Source of the DNA: Ilex aquifolium
Taxonomy: Eukaryota; Streptophyta; Magnoliopsida; Aquifoliales; Aquifoliaceae
Assembly (NCBI GenBank): GCA_951799425.1
Contig: OX637409.1
Span: 14,516,960 to 14,580,959 of the forward strand
Length of the DNA: 64,000 bases
Direction of reading: 5' to 3'
The translations under genes and the position numbers were made by a program. Each line of letters starts with the position of its first letter. The first letter of the stretch is position 1. Shown here piece by piece: positions 25,273-36,026 of the stretch. The notes beneath the pieces were generated by a model that was given only the letters and a program-made list of their open reading frames with translations, ran no database searches and had not been told where the DNA came from.

Positions 25273-26524
25273 CGGGCCTATATTTGTTACTAGTGTTGAT
25301 TACACATGAGTAGTCAATTGAGAAAGTTTCCTAAGTCAGTTAAACGTGGCTGTAAATTGTAAGTTGTATTTGTATTTGAATATTTAATTATTAATTTAAA
25401 TTTTATTTAAATAATTAGAGCTCTGACCCATGTATTTAGAGATATATTGTGTGGAATATGTGAATTGATTTATTGGTTAACGTATCTGTTTGGTGTATTT
25501 TCGGATTGCGGGAAATGCTAAAGTCTAGGTGAACTCAAAATCCAAACATGTTCGACCTTACACACTAGAATCGACTTGAGGTTCTAAAATCGTGACTATT
25601 TAGGCAAATATAACGAGGCATAAGACTACATCTATGTTATTTTCTATGCCTTGGAACTTCAAGGACTTCAAATAATTTTACTAAATAGAAACTTATGAAC
25701 GATACTGAAAAGTAAACAGTGGGAATGTAAAGTAACAAGTAAAATAAATTCAATTCTGGAAGACGAAACAAATACTATACTTAGCATTAAATGACAAGAA
25801 GTAAAACATACCAGGGTGATGTATTACAAAAAAAGTAAAGTTGCTCGGAAGCAAGAAACAAATAAAAAGATATGCCAACTCTATGAAGAGTTTTTGTGAT
25901 TGATTATGGATCTCTTCTCAGTGGTCTGACATCTGTTATTTATAGAGATGACTCTCAACCGTCGATCCATCTTTTTCGGCCATTACTTGTGATAATGGCC
26001 TTATCCCTTGAGATACGTGAATGTATGCTGAACCGTTTCCAACTGGCGGCTCAAGATGTCACGTTTCCTTCTTTCTTGAGATTCTAAGAGTCTTATTCCT
26101 CTAACCGTCCTATCAATTGTGGACTCTGACAGAATCCCTTGTGACCGTTGGATCCTTTCCACGTGTCATCCTCTAATCTTACTATTTCTGGGTGTAAACA
26201 TTGCCCCCCTCCCTCCAAAACGATGCGACTGAATACTCCATATACGGGGCGTCGTTTTGGCCCTTTGAATTGAAGCTTTTGTTGATTCTCTTACCCTACT
26301 TAGTTGTCATACCGTCATTAGTCGTGAAGCTCGAGGATTGTAGCTAATATTCCACGTGTAGGCCTTTGGTCTATCCTTAGTCTTTTCAAATCTGCAAGAA
26401 ACAGTTGGCACGTTATTCGTCCATATCTTTTAATCATCGTTTTGGCATGTTCTCTGTGCCTATATAATCTATTTTCAGCCTTGGTGTTTTGTGATTATTA
26501 TGACTTTTTTTCTTTTCCTCAACA
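25273..26524. other. Intergenic DNA upstream of the mobile-domain pseudogene
   Basis: No gene is seen. The last 350 bases include AAAACGATGCG and GGCGTCGTTTTGG words and a possible TATA box, TATATAAT, at about 26461, some 65 bases before the pseudogene ATG. It may be the old promoter or LTR of that sequence. Confidence 0.35.
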
Positions 26525-29157
26525 ATGGAGACCCCCCATACTATTGCTCTTGAAACAGCTCTTTCACGAGTGCAAGCTACTCAATATACTCTTCGTACCT
26601 TCAATTTGTTTTCTAATTCTTCTTCATCACTAGAAATGCTCTTAGGGCCAGCCTTCAAAGTTATGCCTCCAGACGAGGTTTGGCGCATTTACCTTGACTC
26701 TCACATGTCCTTTCTTTTCAACTTCCATGAACCTCTCCAATGGACAAACTGGCTTAGTAGCAACCTAGTTCGTGGATGGAAAACACCTTCCCTGATTGGA
26801 TTTTGTGGGTTACACGTGTTAAAGTAGCCAAGGGTACTCTATAGAGTTAAGCATTATTACGATGCCTAGTGACAAGCCGCTGCTCAACGCCGCTCTCTTA
26901 TTTTGGTCTGTGGCGAATAATTCCTTTCACTTTTACTTTAGCATAATGGGCCCCATGGTGTATGATATATATCTGCTCTCCTCAGCTTTCCTCCATTTGG
27001 GCCGAGGCTAATGCTCTACTTACACCTACTAAAGCAAGTTACGTATTTCACTTAACATACATAACAAACCAATCACTACCTATTCTTTTTTTCCTTGCGG
27101 CCTATTGTAGCCGTGATAGGTCTCTTGTGTCAGATCAAGAATGCATTTCATTTGTGCTTTTACTAGCTTAACCACTTCTTTTTTTGTACTCCATCTTACA
27201 AGGTGACCAAGGAGTATATTCTGCTAACCATCTTCTTGGCTGTGGGATCTTCATATGGATTCCTACAAAAGAAGGTGTGTAACGGTAAGAGATTGTGCAC
27301 AAAAAAGAAAAATGCCATTGATTCAAAAGCTATACACTGGATATGAAAGATATCCCCGAAGAGGATTGATGCCGAGGCTAGATTCGAAACTAGGGAAGGT
27401 CAAAGGTGGTTTGATGGAAACAGTGGCATCGAAGATGTAGAGGGGCTCGGGTCCTCTCTGCGTGCTTCAGCTATGGCTTCGTGCTTTCTTCCCAGAACTC
27501 TCTATCCCGTCTATTGATATCGCTTATTTTTCTCATGGTCGTATGTTTGTCATGGTCCCTTTTAAAGAATAGTGTTTCACTGAATATTTTTCTTATTTGT
27601 ATAATCTGAATGGCTCACCACCCATTTGGATGTCATTTGCCCAGAATTGAGGTCTATAATAGTTCCTTTACAATCCCGAGCAAGCCCCTACTAATGCTGT
27701 TACTTTTTATGAGGATTTCTAGTTCTCCTATCTTCACCCTCGAGACCTTCATTACGGCCTAGTGCTGACTCATGGTGCCAATGCTCACTACGGTGTTAAA
27801 GTCTACATGCCTCAGCAATTTGCTCGCCAATTTGACCTAGTGCAGTAAATTCCTTATCCTTTTGCTCGCACTCTCAATGTTGATTACATCAACCGGTCGA
27901 ATGTGATCAATTTGAATGTTCGAGAATTCAATCGAAACTACTTTCCTATCTGTCGCTCTTTTCAGATGACCTCCTTTACCGAGTCATTCGACGTTGCGAA
28001 GGTTGCCAAGGCCTGGTGAAGGCGATACGTCTCGTGGTAGTTTGATTATGACACAACCATTGTTCTTAAACATGTGAACTTTTCATCACAAGTTCAATCA
28101 TCTCCTAGGACCAGCTCGGTCAGAACTTCCCCTTCTACTGTTATTCCACCTGGGGACGTTGATCTTGATCCCACAATCTCTAAGGATCTCGATTCTTCAA
28201 CTATTCCTCCTTATCCAACACAGTCTCGCCGCAAGGACAAGCAGTGATGCTTTTCTACAACTCCTTCAACATCTGTTTTCTATGCTCAAGTTGATGAGGG
28301 TAAGATGTTGAAGATGACGCTCCCTTAGTATGCCGTGTTCGTCAGCGTGAATGCACTCCTCCTTCTACAAACCCCTCCGTCAGTGCAGGGCCCTTTCAAG
28401 AAGCCATCTTTGGAAATCTTGAGCCCCTCAGCGTAGCCGCTACTCCTATTTCTATGACTTCTTCTGTGTTTGTAGTTGGCTTGGCACCGCCAGCACCCTT
28501 TTTTGATAATATGGCCATTGATGCGACCGACAACGTTGAAGTTGTGGACCTTGAGGGTGAAGAAAGTCTAGCCCCTAGGCAAGAACTTCTTAATTCTCCA
28601 GTAGGCCAAAATACTCATGAGGTTGCTAAAACGGCCTAGGTTGCGGCCCCAACTCAGGCCGCTACTACATTCTTGGTTGTTCATCCCTCTCGAGATGCTA
28701 ATTTATGTTCTATCCTAGCGCGTCTAAAGATTCGCCTCTCCTCCGATCCCTCTCCTTTCATCAATCAAGACTAATTCTAGACTGCGATTTTGAAAACATC
28801 GAGAGACATCAATGACACTATCCTTACGGGCCATCCTGCTATTTTGGTGAATGAAATAAACCTTCTTGAAATAGGGTAGCTATATTAGAAACGCCAAGAT
28901 TGCGTTGCCATTATCTATAACCAATGAGAACGACTAGTTAACTTGAACCAGCACATCCAAATTTGCTCCACCCACTCAAGCCACTTTGAATCTCTTCCTC
29001 AGAGGTTGGCTGAGATAGACCACAAGATTGTCGAGCTCGAGGCCGAACGTGCAACACTCTTGGAGGAATCTACATCCTATCAAGAGTGTTTGAAAGAACT
29101 TAAGGCCGATGCTGGTGAATGTCGCAACCTATGTAGATACGGACTTAGCCCCTGCTG
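26525..29157 (+). pseudogene. Decayed plant-mobile-domain (PMD) gene
   Basis: The frame opens with METPHTIALETALSR and DEVWRIYLDSHMSF, then WKT followed in the next frame by DWILWVTRVKVAKGTL. This order (E-x-W-x-x-W/Y, then DWxxWVxRVxxAKGxL) is that of plant mobile domain proteins, which occur both in transposons and as domesticated genes. Further blocks are found downstream: RDLHYGLVLTHGANAHYGVK near 27750-27810, a Pro/Ser-rich linker near 28100-28250, and a coiled-coil tail with SLPQRLAEIDHKIVELEAER at about 28990-29060. It is clearly dead: there is a frameshift near 26800 and many in-frame stops, most of which look like TGG, CAG or CAA changed by a C-to-T or G-to-A transition. No flanking LTR or terminal repeat was found. 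Confidence 0.6.
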
Positions 29158-30120
29158 AGTCTACTTCGGCTGAATTACAGACCATGAATAGGTCATTATA
29201 CCAACTAGAAGTTCATTTTTCTGATCGTGTATAGTTCCTAGACAAATAATAAATAAAAAATAGAAATGAACTCTTTTGCCCTTTACTTCTTCATTCATAT
29301 CTGTCTTTTCATTCCTTTGGTGACGGTTGGCATGACTACGAATTGAATGGCATATTGCCACTTGTATCACATTTTCATCATCTAATCTATGTGCGTGTAT
29401 TTCGACACTTTGACTACTGTGTAGAATGATGCTTCATTCTCCTCATTAAACTGTCATAAATGCTGACAGTTTTCGAAGCATGATCGTTAAAGTATTCAAC
29501 TCTTCTATGGCCTATAAATACTAAAGGACTTAGGTTTTTTCCGGAGTATACCACACTGACAAATGTCTTTTTCCTTGTGTAATATGACTGCTATTCTTTC
29601 TGAAGCTCCTGACCTAGAAGAGAGGAAGTTGGATGATAACTTTGTTAGCCTCCACACTTTTTCCTCCTTCGGTCTTACCCATGGCTTTGCTATGTACTTT
29701 CCCCTCCACATCCACAATTGGTTTTACCAACCTACTTCATGTTCTTCCTTCGGATGGACACTTCGTTTCGCCTCCATCTTTGAGTCATTTTGTAGATTCT
29801 TGTCTTGGGGTCTAAGGCAACATGGGTTGACAACATGCACCTTTTAAAGTTGAAAAAAGATACTACATCTGACTTATAATGCATCTGGTGGCCACATTCT
29901 GCCTTATTCCTTTGATCTTCAGATTGGCCTTAGGATGAGACTCCTCGACATCACTTCTAAAAAAAGGAAACTGTGGTTGGGGATAACTGGCATGTTCAAG
30001 GAGATTATAGTCAGGAGACGCTCATGTCAGAGGTCTATACTTTACCTCCAGTAACTCAGCTTTCTTCTGCTCCCTTTTTTTTTTCTCCACAACTGTTAAT
30101 TGTTATCTTCAAACTTAAGA
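29158..30120. other. Probable transposon-derived sequence, not identified
   Basis: A 94-codon frame (29563-29847, +) begins 40-50 bases after a TATA-like CTATAAATAC at about 29512 and contains SEAPDLEERKLDDNFVSL. It could be the start of another decayed element ORF related to the mobile-domain sequence to its left. Nothing downstream confirms this, so it is left unnamed. Confidence 0.3.
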
Positions 30121-30130
30121 CTACAAGCCT

Positions 30131-30643
30131 TCAGAGGTTCACTCCTAGCCGAGCATTCAGGGCAACTACGCCCATGACTATCCTAAAAAGGCTAATCCAA
30201 CATTGGATGGGGAAGAGCCTCAAGTGCATGAGGACTCTTAGTAGTAGAGGAAGAAGTGGAAACCTAATCCCTCCCTCCATGATGGCTATAGTGTGGAAGG
30301 GCATAAGTTCTACACTACCCACATCTGCCCTATGAAACCGGGGATCGAAAACGAATGTGAAGACGGGCTCGGGAATGTTGTAGGTGGCTCTAAAAGCCTC
30401 TATGTTGGTATCAGTCACTTGGGTTCTTCTTAACCTACCTGTATTGCTAGGCCTAACAGACTCCCTTAGGACCCTAGTTCTTGTTAGGTTGGCCATTGGG
30501 GATTTCTTTAAAGAAGCAAAAGAGAATGGAAGAGAGGAAGACGAAATTATCGGCAAGGGAATACTTACGTGGACCGTTGCAACCGTTAAGAAGCGCAAAT
30601 GGCGTTGGGAGAGGTGCCGATGAGTTATAACCTTAAGGGCCAA
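30131..30643 (-). pseudogene. Fragment of a gypsy-like gag-type ORF (putative gypsy-type transposon domain)
   Basis: A 170-codon open frame. Residues from about 78 onward (NIEAFRATYNIPEPVFTF, then DVGSVELMPF, AIMEGGIRFPL and MGVVALNARLGVNL) match the plus-strand ORF at 48979-49640 of this window block by block. This is the domain usually listed as putative gypsy-type transposon (Pfam PF04195), followed in intact copies by a coiled coil. Here the frame stops after the domain start, so roughly the first quarter survives. The basic N-terminal arm (RTRVLRESVRPSNTGRLRR) corresponds to the basic arm of the other copy. A better start may be the internal Met at residue 50. Confidence 0.65.
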
Positions 30644-30649
30644 GTGTGC

Positions 30650-30911
30650 CCCTTAGAGCCTAGCATTAAAAGGGATTTGACAGCTCATTAATGGGGTGTT
30701 GAGTGACTGTGAGAGTCATTAATGAGCATCCAGGTCCTTGAGAAATGTGAAGACAATCATTATTACAAGGCATTAATTGTCACTATGCCGACTTGATGTC
30801 CTCGGCGAACCCTGAGAGTGCTTATTCCCGAGCAGTGAACGCTCGGGCGTAGGTGTCAAACACCGAACAGAGGTATTTAATAACCGAGGGTTGGGCCATG
30901 AATAATCGGTG
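30650..30911. repeat. LTR-like remnant, left part (split by a CACTA element)
   Basis: The sequence is rich in short words such as CATTAATG, CCCGAGCA and GCTCGGGCG, which also occur in the leader of the gypsy-like element at 48100-48500. It continues at 32404 after the CACTA insertion and one copy of GTG are removed. The right part carries a plus-oriented TATA box, so I read the whole as an old LTR or promoter region. Its ends cannot be fixed. Confidence 0.45.
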
Positions 30912-31245
30912 CACTACAAGAAAAAAAGATTTTTACGACGGTAAAGTACTGTCATAAAATGTCTATTTGCCGTTACAAATACTTTTTGTGGTGGCATTGC
31001 CTCGCTATAATAAGTGTGGTCTCAAAAAGTTTTTATGGCAGTAACGGTCTGTCTCAAATATTTTTTTACGGTAGTAAGACCCTATCATAAATAAGTTGTC
31101 ACAAAAAATCTGACACTTTTGTTTTTATCACGGCGGCAAAAGTGCTGCCTCAAATATTATATTTAGCTTTCGTAAAAATAGAAGATTTTGTTGATTTTTT
31201 TTTTTAATTATTATGGACCGTTGGTAACCATCACCTGAAGTACAA

Positions 31246-31355
31246 TTTTTTTTTTTTTTTTTGAGAGGGGGAAGGGAGTTTGAACCCTTGACCTCAAAAA
31301 GCCAAAACTTTCACAAGGTATGGAAATACCATTGGACCAAAGACCCATTGGTATC
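31246..31355 (-). mobile_element. Short tRNA-derived SINE
   Basis: On the minus strand a box A-like TGGTCCAATGG (31329-31339) is followed about 43 bases later by a box B-like GGTTCAAACTCC (31275-31286). The body ends in a run of seventeen A (T on plus, 31246-31262). This is the layout of a SINE with an internal pol III promoter. The sequence is only about 110 bp long. I could not define a clean target duplication. Confidence 0.6.
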
Positions 31356-31769
31356 CATACAACTACCCAATTCAATATATAGATAAACACAAAAGTAAAT
31401 ATGACCAACATCTCGAAAAACATAGCAATATTTTTCATATCAAAAAAAAAAAAAATTCCATGAGTTAAACAAAATATAAAATATACACTTTTACAAAACA
31501 TAACGATCCATGAGTACAAGAAATTAATGTAAAAAGTTGAACATCATTCCCGAACCATCTAATCTCTGAGTGACATCTGAAAAAAACATAAAATTATTGT
31601 AACTATACTGAAATGATATTTATATACATATATACAATAAAAAACTAAAAGAAGTTAGAATATATATCAACAGAGGGTCGCGCAATATTTTTCTGAACGG
31701 CTTGACCAATTATGTAAATAGTATATAAACGAGTCATATCGTATACATTTCTCCTAATTAGTTTCACCA

Positions 31770-31896
31770 ATACCTGATTCATTTATAATCGTATCGTGTC
31801 GGGTCCACTCGTTTACTAAACAGGTGGCTTAAGGAAGACTCAAACCCACTAATTTTATGTCGTGTTAACGGGTCGTGTCATATTTTGACACCCCTA
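31770..31896. mobile_element. Truncated hAT-type MITE end
   Basis: The right end reads, on the reverse complement, TAGGGGTGTCAAAATATGAC, followed by ACGACCCGTTAACACGAC. This is the same kind of terminus and GTCGTGTC-rich body as the complete MITE at 2913-3549. No matching left end or 8-bp duplication was found, so it is a fragment. It lies inside the CACTA element. Confidence 0.55.
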
Positions 31897-32403
31897 ATTT
31901 TAATATAAAAAATTGACTTTGTAGAGTTTAATTTTTTTTTCTTTGAACTAGAAATTGTCTTTTGATGTAAAATTACGTAATTTTATAAAATATTACTTAT
32001 AACATGAAAAATAGTTGTGGCTAATACAAATTTTTTTTAGAGTTTGTCTTCTTTAAACTATAAACTGTTTTTTAATTTAAAATAATATTTTAATGTTTTA
32101 TGAAATATATATACGACGGGAAAAATAGTTGTCATAAATATAAAGAATTCTTTTGAGTTTATGAAATATTATTTGAGGCAGGAAAAATATCTGTCTCAAA
32201 TACAAATTTTTTTTTTTTTGAGTTTATGACTATTTATGGCAGAAAAATAGCTGCCACAAATATTAACAAAATATTAATACAAACACGCTTTTTGTGACGA
32301 CAAACATCGCCGCCACAAAAAATTGTCTCAAACACGCATTTTGTGACGGCAAATACTGTTACTGTAAAAAATTTGTCACAAAAAGGCCCTTATTCTTGTA
32401 GTG

Positions 32404-32780
32404 GTGGTTCCCGAGCAAGAGTCCACTCGCCCGAAGGGATTAGTCTTGAGGAGATTTGATAGGATGATACTCATTATGCTTGGACACGAGTGCAGACCAT
32501 TAAATTCTGAGATGGGACTCAAATATCCTTCCATCATTGCAAGGCCAGGTATAAATACCCCTCAAGAAGCTGGACTAAAGTATGCAATTCAAATTTAGAA
32601 AATACATTGTGCTTATGACTCTAATGCTAACTGACTTGAGCTTCAAAGATGATTAGTCGGGTGTACACCCGGCCCCTTTCATAATCTCTCGATTGTTTCA
32701 AGTTCATCATTTAACGGATCGTTATCTCAACTCATTGCAGAAAATCACCCGTGCAGATACAGTGTTGTTGAACATAGTGG
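32404..32780 (+). repeat. LTR-like remnant, right part, with TATA box
   Basis: Continues 30650-30911 across the CACTA element. TATAAATA at 32550-32557 is followed about 100 bases later by a perfect 14-bp palindrome CGGGTGTACACCCG (32658-32671) inside the phrase GACTTGAGCTTC ... CCGGCCCC. That phrase resembles the R-U5 part of some plant gypsy LTRs. No internal coding region follows in this orientation, so it may be a solo or truncated LTR. Confidence 0.45.
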
Positions 32781-34444
32781 TAGTGATGTGAGTTTTTAAT
32801 AGAGATAATGAATATTTCTTTCATTCGTTTTGTCCTAGTTGTTGTAATTTTTGTTGGAGCAATGTAGAAAGTGGGCTAATGTCATAATTATAGGATGACA
32901 ATTTTTTAATGAAGAAAAAAGTATCTTTGTCTCGTGTCTTTAGATTTATAGTTACAACGAGGTGGTGGACCGTGGCAACGATGGTGATGGTGGGCGCGTA
33001 GACATTCTATTTTGTTGTTGATTGTAATTCATTGTTTATAAAAATTTTAGGCAGTAAACTAGGTATTTCATTCTATTAAAGTTCATTGTTTAAGAAAATT
33101 CTTTGAACTAGGAGTTTTATTCTATTAAAATTTATCATTTTTTGATCTCATTGTTTATGTTTTTTTAATATTTTTTGAGTTCATTGTTTTTGATATATAT
33201 TTCTCAATTCATATTTTTAATATTTTTTGTAGTTTACTGTTTGTGAAATTTTGGACAAAAAATTAGGAATTTCATTCTATTAAAGTTCACAGTCTTTGAG
33301 TTCACTGTTTTTAGTTTACAAAATTGAACCAGTAAGTTCATTCAAAATTCATAAATCTAAATAAAGATCTTTCAAAAATTTCATGAAACACATTAAATCT
33401 CATCCAAATTCCAAATATCAAACAATCCATTCAAAAAAAAGAGAGAGATAGTGTCTTTAATTCACTATATTTAATTTACTGTCTTTTAATTTAGTGTCTT
33501 GAGTCTGCATGTGGGAGGGGGATAGAGGAGAGAGAAATAAATATAAGAATGAGAAAAATGAACTTAATTAATACCTTAATTATTAAGGGTATTTTTATTT
33601 AGTTTTGATTTTTAATATATCTCCAAATCATATATTAAAAAATTGAGTGGTGGTGGTGGGTGGCGACTGTTCGTGTGGGTGGCAGTGGGCGATGGTGGGC
33701 AACGGTGATGATGGTGGTGGGTGGCGACGGTGATGGTCGTGGGTGGCGGTGGTGGATAGCTTGGTGGGTGGTGGTGGTAGGTTTTGGGCGATAAGTTGAC
33801 AATGATGAGTGACGGTGATGGTGGCAGTGGATGATAGTTGTGGTGGGTGTGGGTGGTGGACAGTGGTGGTGGAGGTGGGTGGTGATGGTTATTGGTGGCG
33901 GTGGTGGTGAATGGTGGTGGCGGTGGTGGGATGATGATGGTAGTAATAATTAATATAAGACTGAGATAATGATATAGATTTTTAAATAATCTCATTCATT
34001 AAGAATATTTTTGTCAATTATTGATTTTATAGACCTTTGGCTTTAAAAATGTTAAGGCAGAACCTAAAGTCAAAAAAATTCCTAACTTTGTACCTCTTGC
34101 CAAATCTTCCTTTTTTCTTTCTCAAATTAAACATACCACATTTCACTCCATAAAAGGTTATATGTTCCACAGAAAACACAAACTTTACAGGGTTACAACA
34201 TAAATTTCATAAAAAGATGGAAACATGAGAATAGATTTGATACCAAACCCTTGATGTGAATCCAAGAGTCAATTAAAGGCAGACAAGGAGATTTCTATGA
34301 CCACTCTGCAATTTTTTATTTATTTTTTAACAGTGTATTAATACATGAGAATTCCAATCCATAACCACCACAATATAAACACTTCCGGGTAGGACCGCAT
34401 CACTCTGCAGCTCAATCCCATGGAACACAGCACGCAATCACCAC
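32781..34444. repeat. Intergenic DNA with a GGT-rich minisatellite
   Basis: About 33000-33320 contains diverged tandem copies of a TTCATTCTATTAAAGTTCA-like unit. At about 33640-33940 lies an impure GGT/GGC/GAT array that opens a false 127-codon Pro/His/Thr-rich frame on the minus strand. Its flanks do not match the Helitron-like copies, although its composition does. The bases from about 34150 to 34444 are presumably the 3' untranslated region of the zinc-finger gene. Confidence 0.5.
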
Positions 34445-35615
34445 TCAGACGGTGTACACTATCACAAAGCAGGGAAGCACAGCCCTCGGATTAAAAACCA
34501 ACAGCTCATCCTCTTCATCCAAGCCTTGTCTGGACCCCACGTCCCCGACCCACCAAGGAGTCCAACCCGGGTTCATCCTTGTCCACAATATCCGGGTCAC
34601 AACCGATCCGACCCGCTATGACACGGCACATCAGCATGGCTCTCTTCACGTGCATGAACTTGAACTCCTCCTCGATCTCTTCTGGGATCGACACGTGTGC
34701 CCTCCAACTAGTAGATAGCGTGGAAATTCCATTCATCTTGTGTGAGAACCCACCTCTGATAATCCCACAAACACTACAGTGCTGGTTACTGCATAAGCTA
34801 GAATTACCATTTTGCCCCAGATCACACAGAGACGTGGCACAGTGAAACCTCAAGAGCTCATTCCCGTCGGCGATGCACCTCTCGTCATGTCTATGTACGG
34901 CGCCGTTTCGTGAGGCTTTTGATATTACGCAGTCTCTGTACTCTTCAAACCTAGTTAATATTTTCGGGCTGTTGTGGATCTTGAGGATCCGATGTATAAT
35001 CGGGTTCTTTGCTTTAACGGGCCAACCTGTTTTGAATATGATCCGGACTATGTTCTTACCCGAATCTCCGTCGATTAGTTCAGAAACAGCGTGCTTTATA
35101 GATTGGTGTTGTTCAAGAAGATTAGATGCTTGGAAGATTTCGCCACAAATGGGACATGGATAGATGTCGTTTCGGAGAGGGAGGAAGTGTTGATCGGCGG
35201 AGATATTGGATTCGGCGTGAGATAGAACGGTTCTTTTGCGTGGAGGATCCGCAACGAGAGTTTCGAGAGCTACGACAATGGAAGAATGTTGTAAGGGTCT
35301 GGTGGAGGAGGACGGTGATAGAAGGGACGAGTTCGGGTGGGTTGTGGTGATGAGTGTGGTGGGTTTAGAGGAGAAGATGCGTTTGAGGAAGGACCAAGAG
35401 GATGAGAGAACTTCGTTGGGTTTAAGTTTGTTGAGAGTCTTGAGACTTGAAGAGGAGGGAGATAAGGAGTGTAGAGAGAGAGGAGAGACTTTTCGTTTTT
35501 TGGATTGGTGGTGACGATGGTGGTTGGGAGTGAAGATGAAGCAACCACTGTGGAGGAGGAGGAGGAGGAGGAAGAGAGAGAGGAAGTTGGCGAAGAGTGG
35601 ACGTAAGCTCGTCAT
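34445..35615 (-). CDS. Plant C2H2 zinc-finger protein with ADP-ribosyltransferase-like fold; apparent C-terminal frameshift
   Basis: A single-exon frame from ATG 35615 runs 366 codons to TGA at 34515. It has a hydrophobic N-terminal helix (residues 10-28), a Ser/Pro-rich linker, a C2H2 finger (C154, C157, H170, H175), and the conserved blocks IIFKTGWP, RFEEYRD, RCIADGNELLRFHC, CSVCGIIRGGFS and KRAMLMCRVIAGRI. These identify the plant family of At1g75710/At4g27240 type, whose C-terminal half is reported to resemble the PARP catalytic fold; enzymatic activity is not established. The family C-terminus, ending here DELLVFNPRAVLPCFVIVYT, lies in the +1 frame and stops at 34445. The two frames would meet if one G were removed from the run at 34535-34538. 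The broken frame therefore lacks the last 30 or so residues, through a sequencing error or a real mutation. Confidence 0.85.
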
Positions 35616-35863
35616 TGTTATGGAGTTTCTTGATGCTTGAGGTCTGTTACTATCATGAACAAGTGTAGAGATAGATTAGTGTGCTGGAGAGAGAAAGGGG
35701 AGGAGGTGGGATGAATGATGGAAGAAAAAAGGTGAGCCGGGGAAAAGAAGTACGTAAAAGACAGAGTGGTGGGGACGTGGAAGAATAAAGCAATAAGCCG
35801 ACTGACAACTTCACGGCATCTCTCTCTCACAAAATATATGAGTAAGGCTAGATTGATTTAAGT
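35616..35863 (-). promoter_or_regulatory. Probable 5' leader of the zinc-finger gene
   Basis: The minus strand is CT-rich here (GAGAGAGAAAGG and AGAGAGAG on plus), as in the leaders of the other two genes. No other gene is seen. A 70-codon minus-strand frame (35618-35830) has no motif and is probably leader. Confidence 0.35.
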
Positions 35864-36026
35864 AAGAGGAATGGTATGTAATTTAAATTTGTATTTTAAA
35901 TAAAAGAGGATTATTGGATCAGTAGGTTCTATTTAAAAAAATTGATGGAACCTATTTATTCAATGGTCCCCTTCATTTGGGATATAAATTTAAGTTATAA
36001 ATTTGGGTTATATAGTATTTCTCCTT
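35864..36026. mobile_element. Fold-back MITE, 163 bp
   Basis: The two halves are imperfect inverted repeats over almost the whole length: AAGAGGAATGGTATGTAAT on the left and, on the reverse complement of the right, AAGGAGAAATACTATATAAC. Shared inner words are TAGGTTC and ATTGA. There is no coding capacity. I could not see a convincing target duplication, so no superfamily is assigned. Confidence 0.5.

Larger units (their letters stand above)
30912..32403. mobile_element. Non-autonomous CACTA (En/Spm) element with GTG target duplication
   Basis: Begins CACTACAAGAAAAAAAG and ends CTTGTAGTG, a perfect CACTACAAG terminal inverted repeat, with the 3-bp duplication GTG at 30909-30911 and 32404-32406. 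Subterminal regions on both sides hold repeated words of the type TTTTGTGACGGCAAA, TTTTTACGACGG and TGTCTCAAA, as expected for the transposase-binding clusters of CACTA elements. It is 1492 bp long, has no transposase frame, and itself carries a SINE (about 31246-31355) and the end of a hAT MITE (to 31896). Confidence 0.85.

Noticed and set aside
31275..31339. A functional tRNA gene on the minus strand
   Set aside because: Box A and box B-like words are present, but no cloverleaf or anticodon stem is visible and an A tail follows, so a SINE fits better.
33612..33995. 127-codon Pro/Thr/His-rich minus-strand frame
   Set aside because: Arises from a GGT/GGC minisatellite, without recognisable flanking exons.
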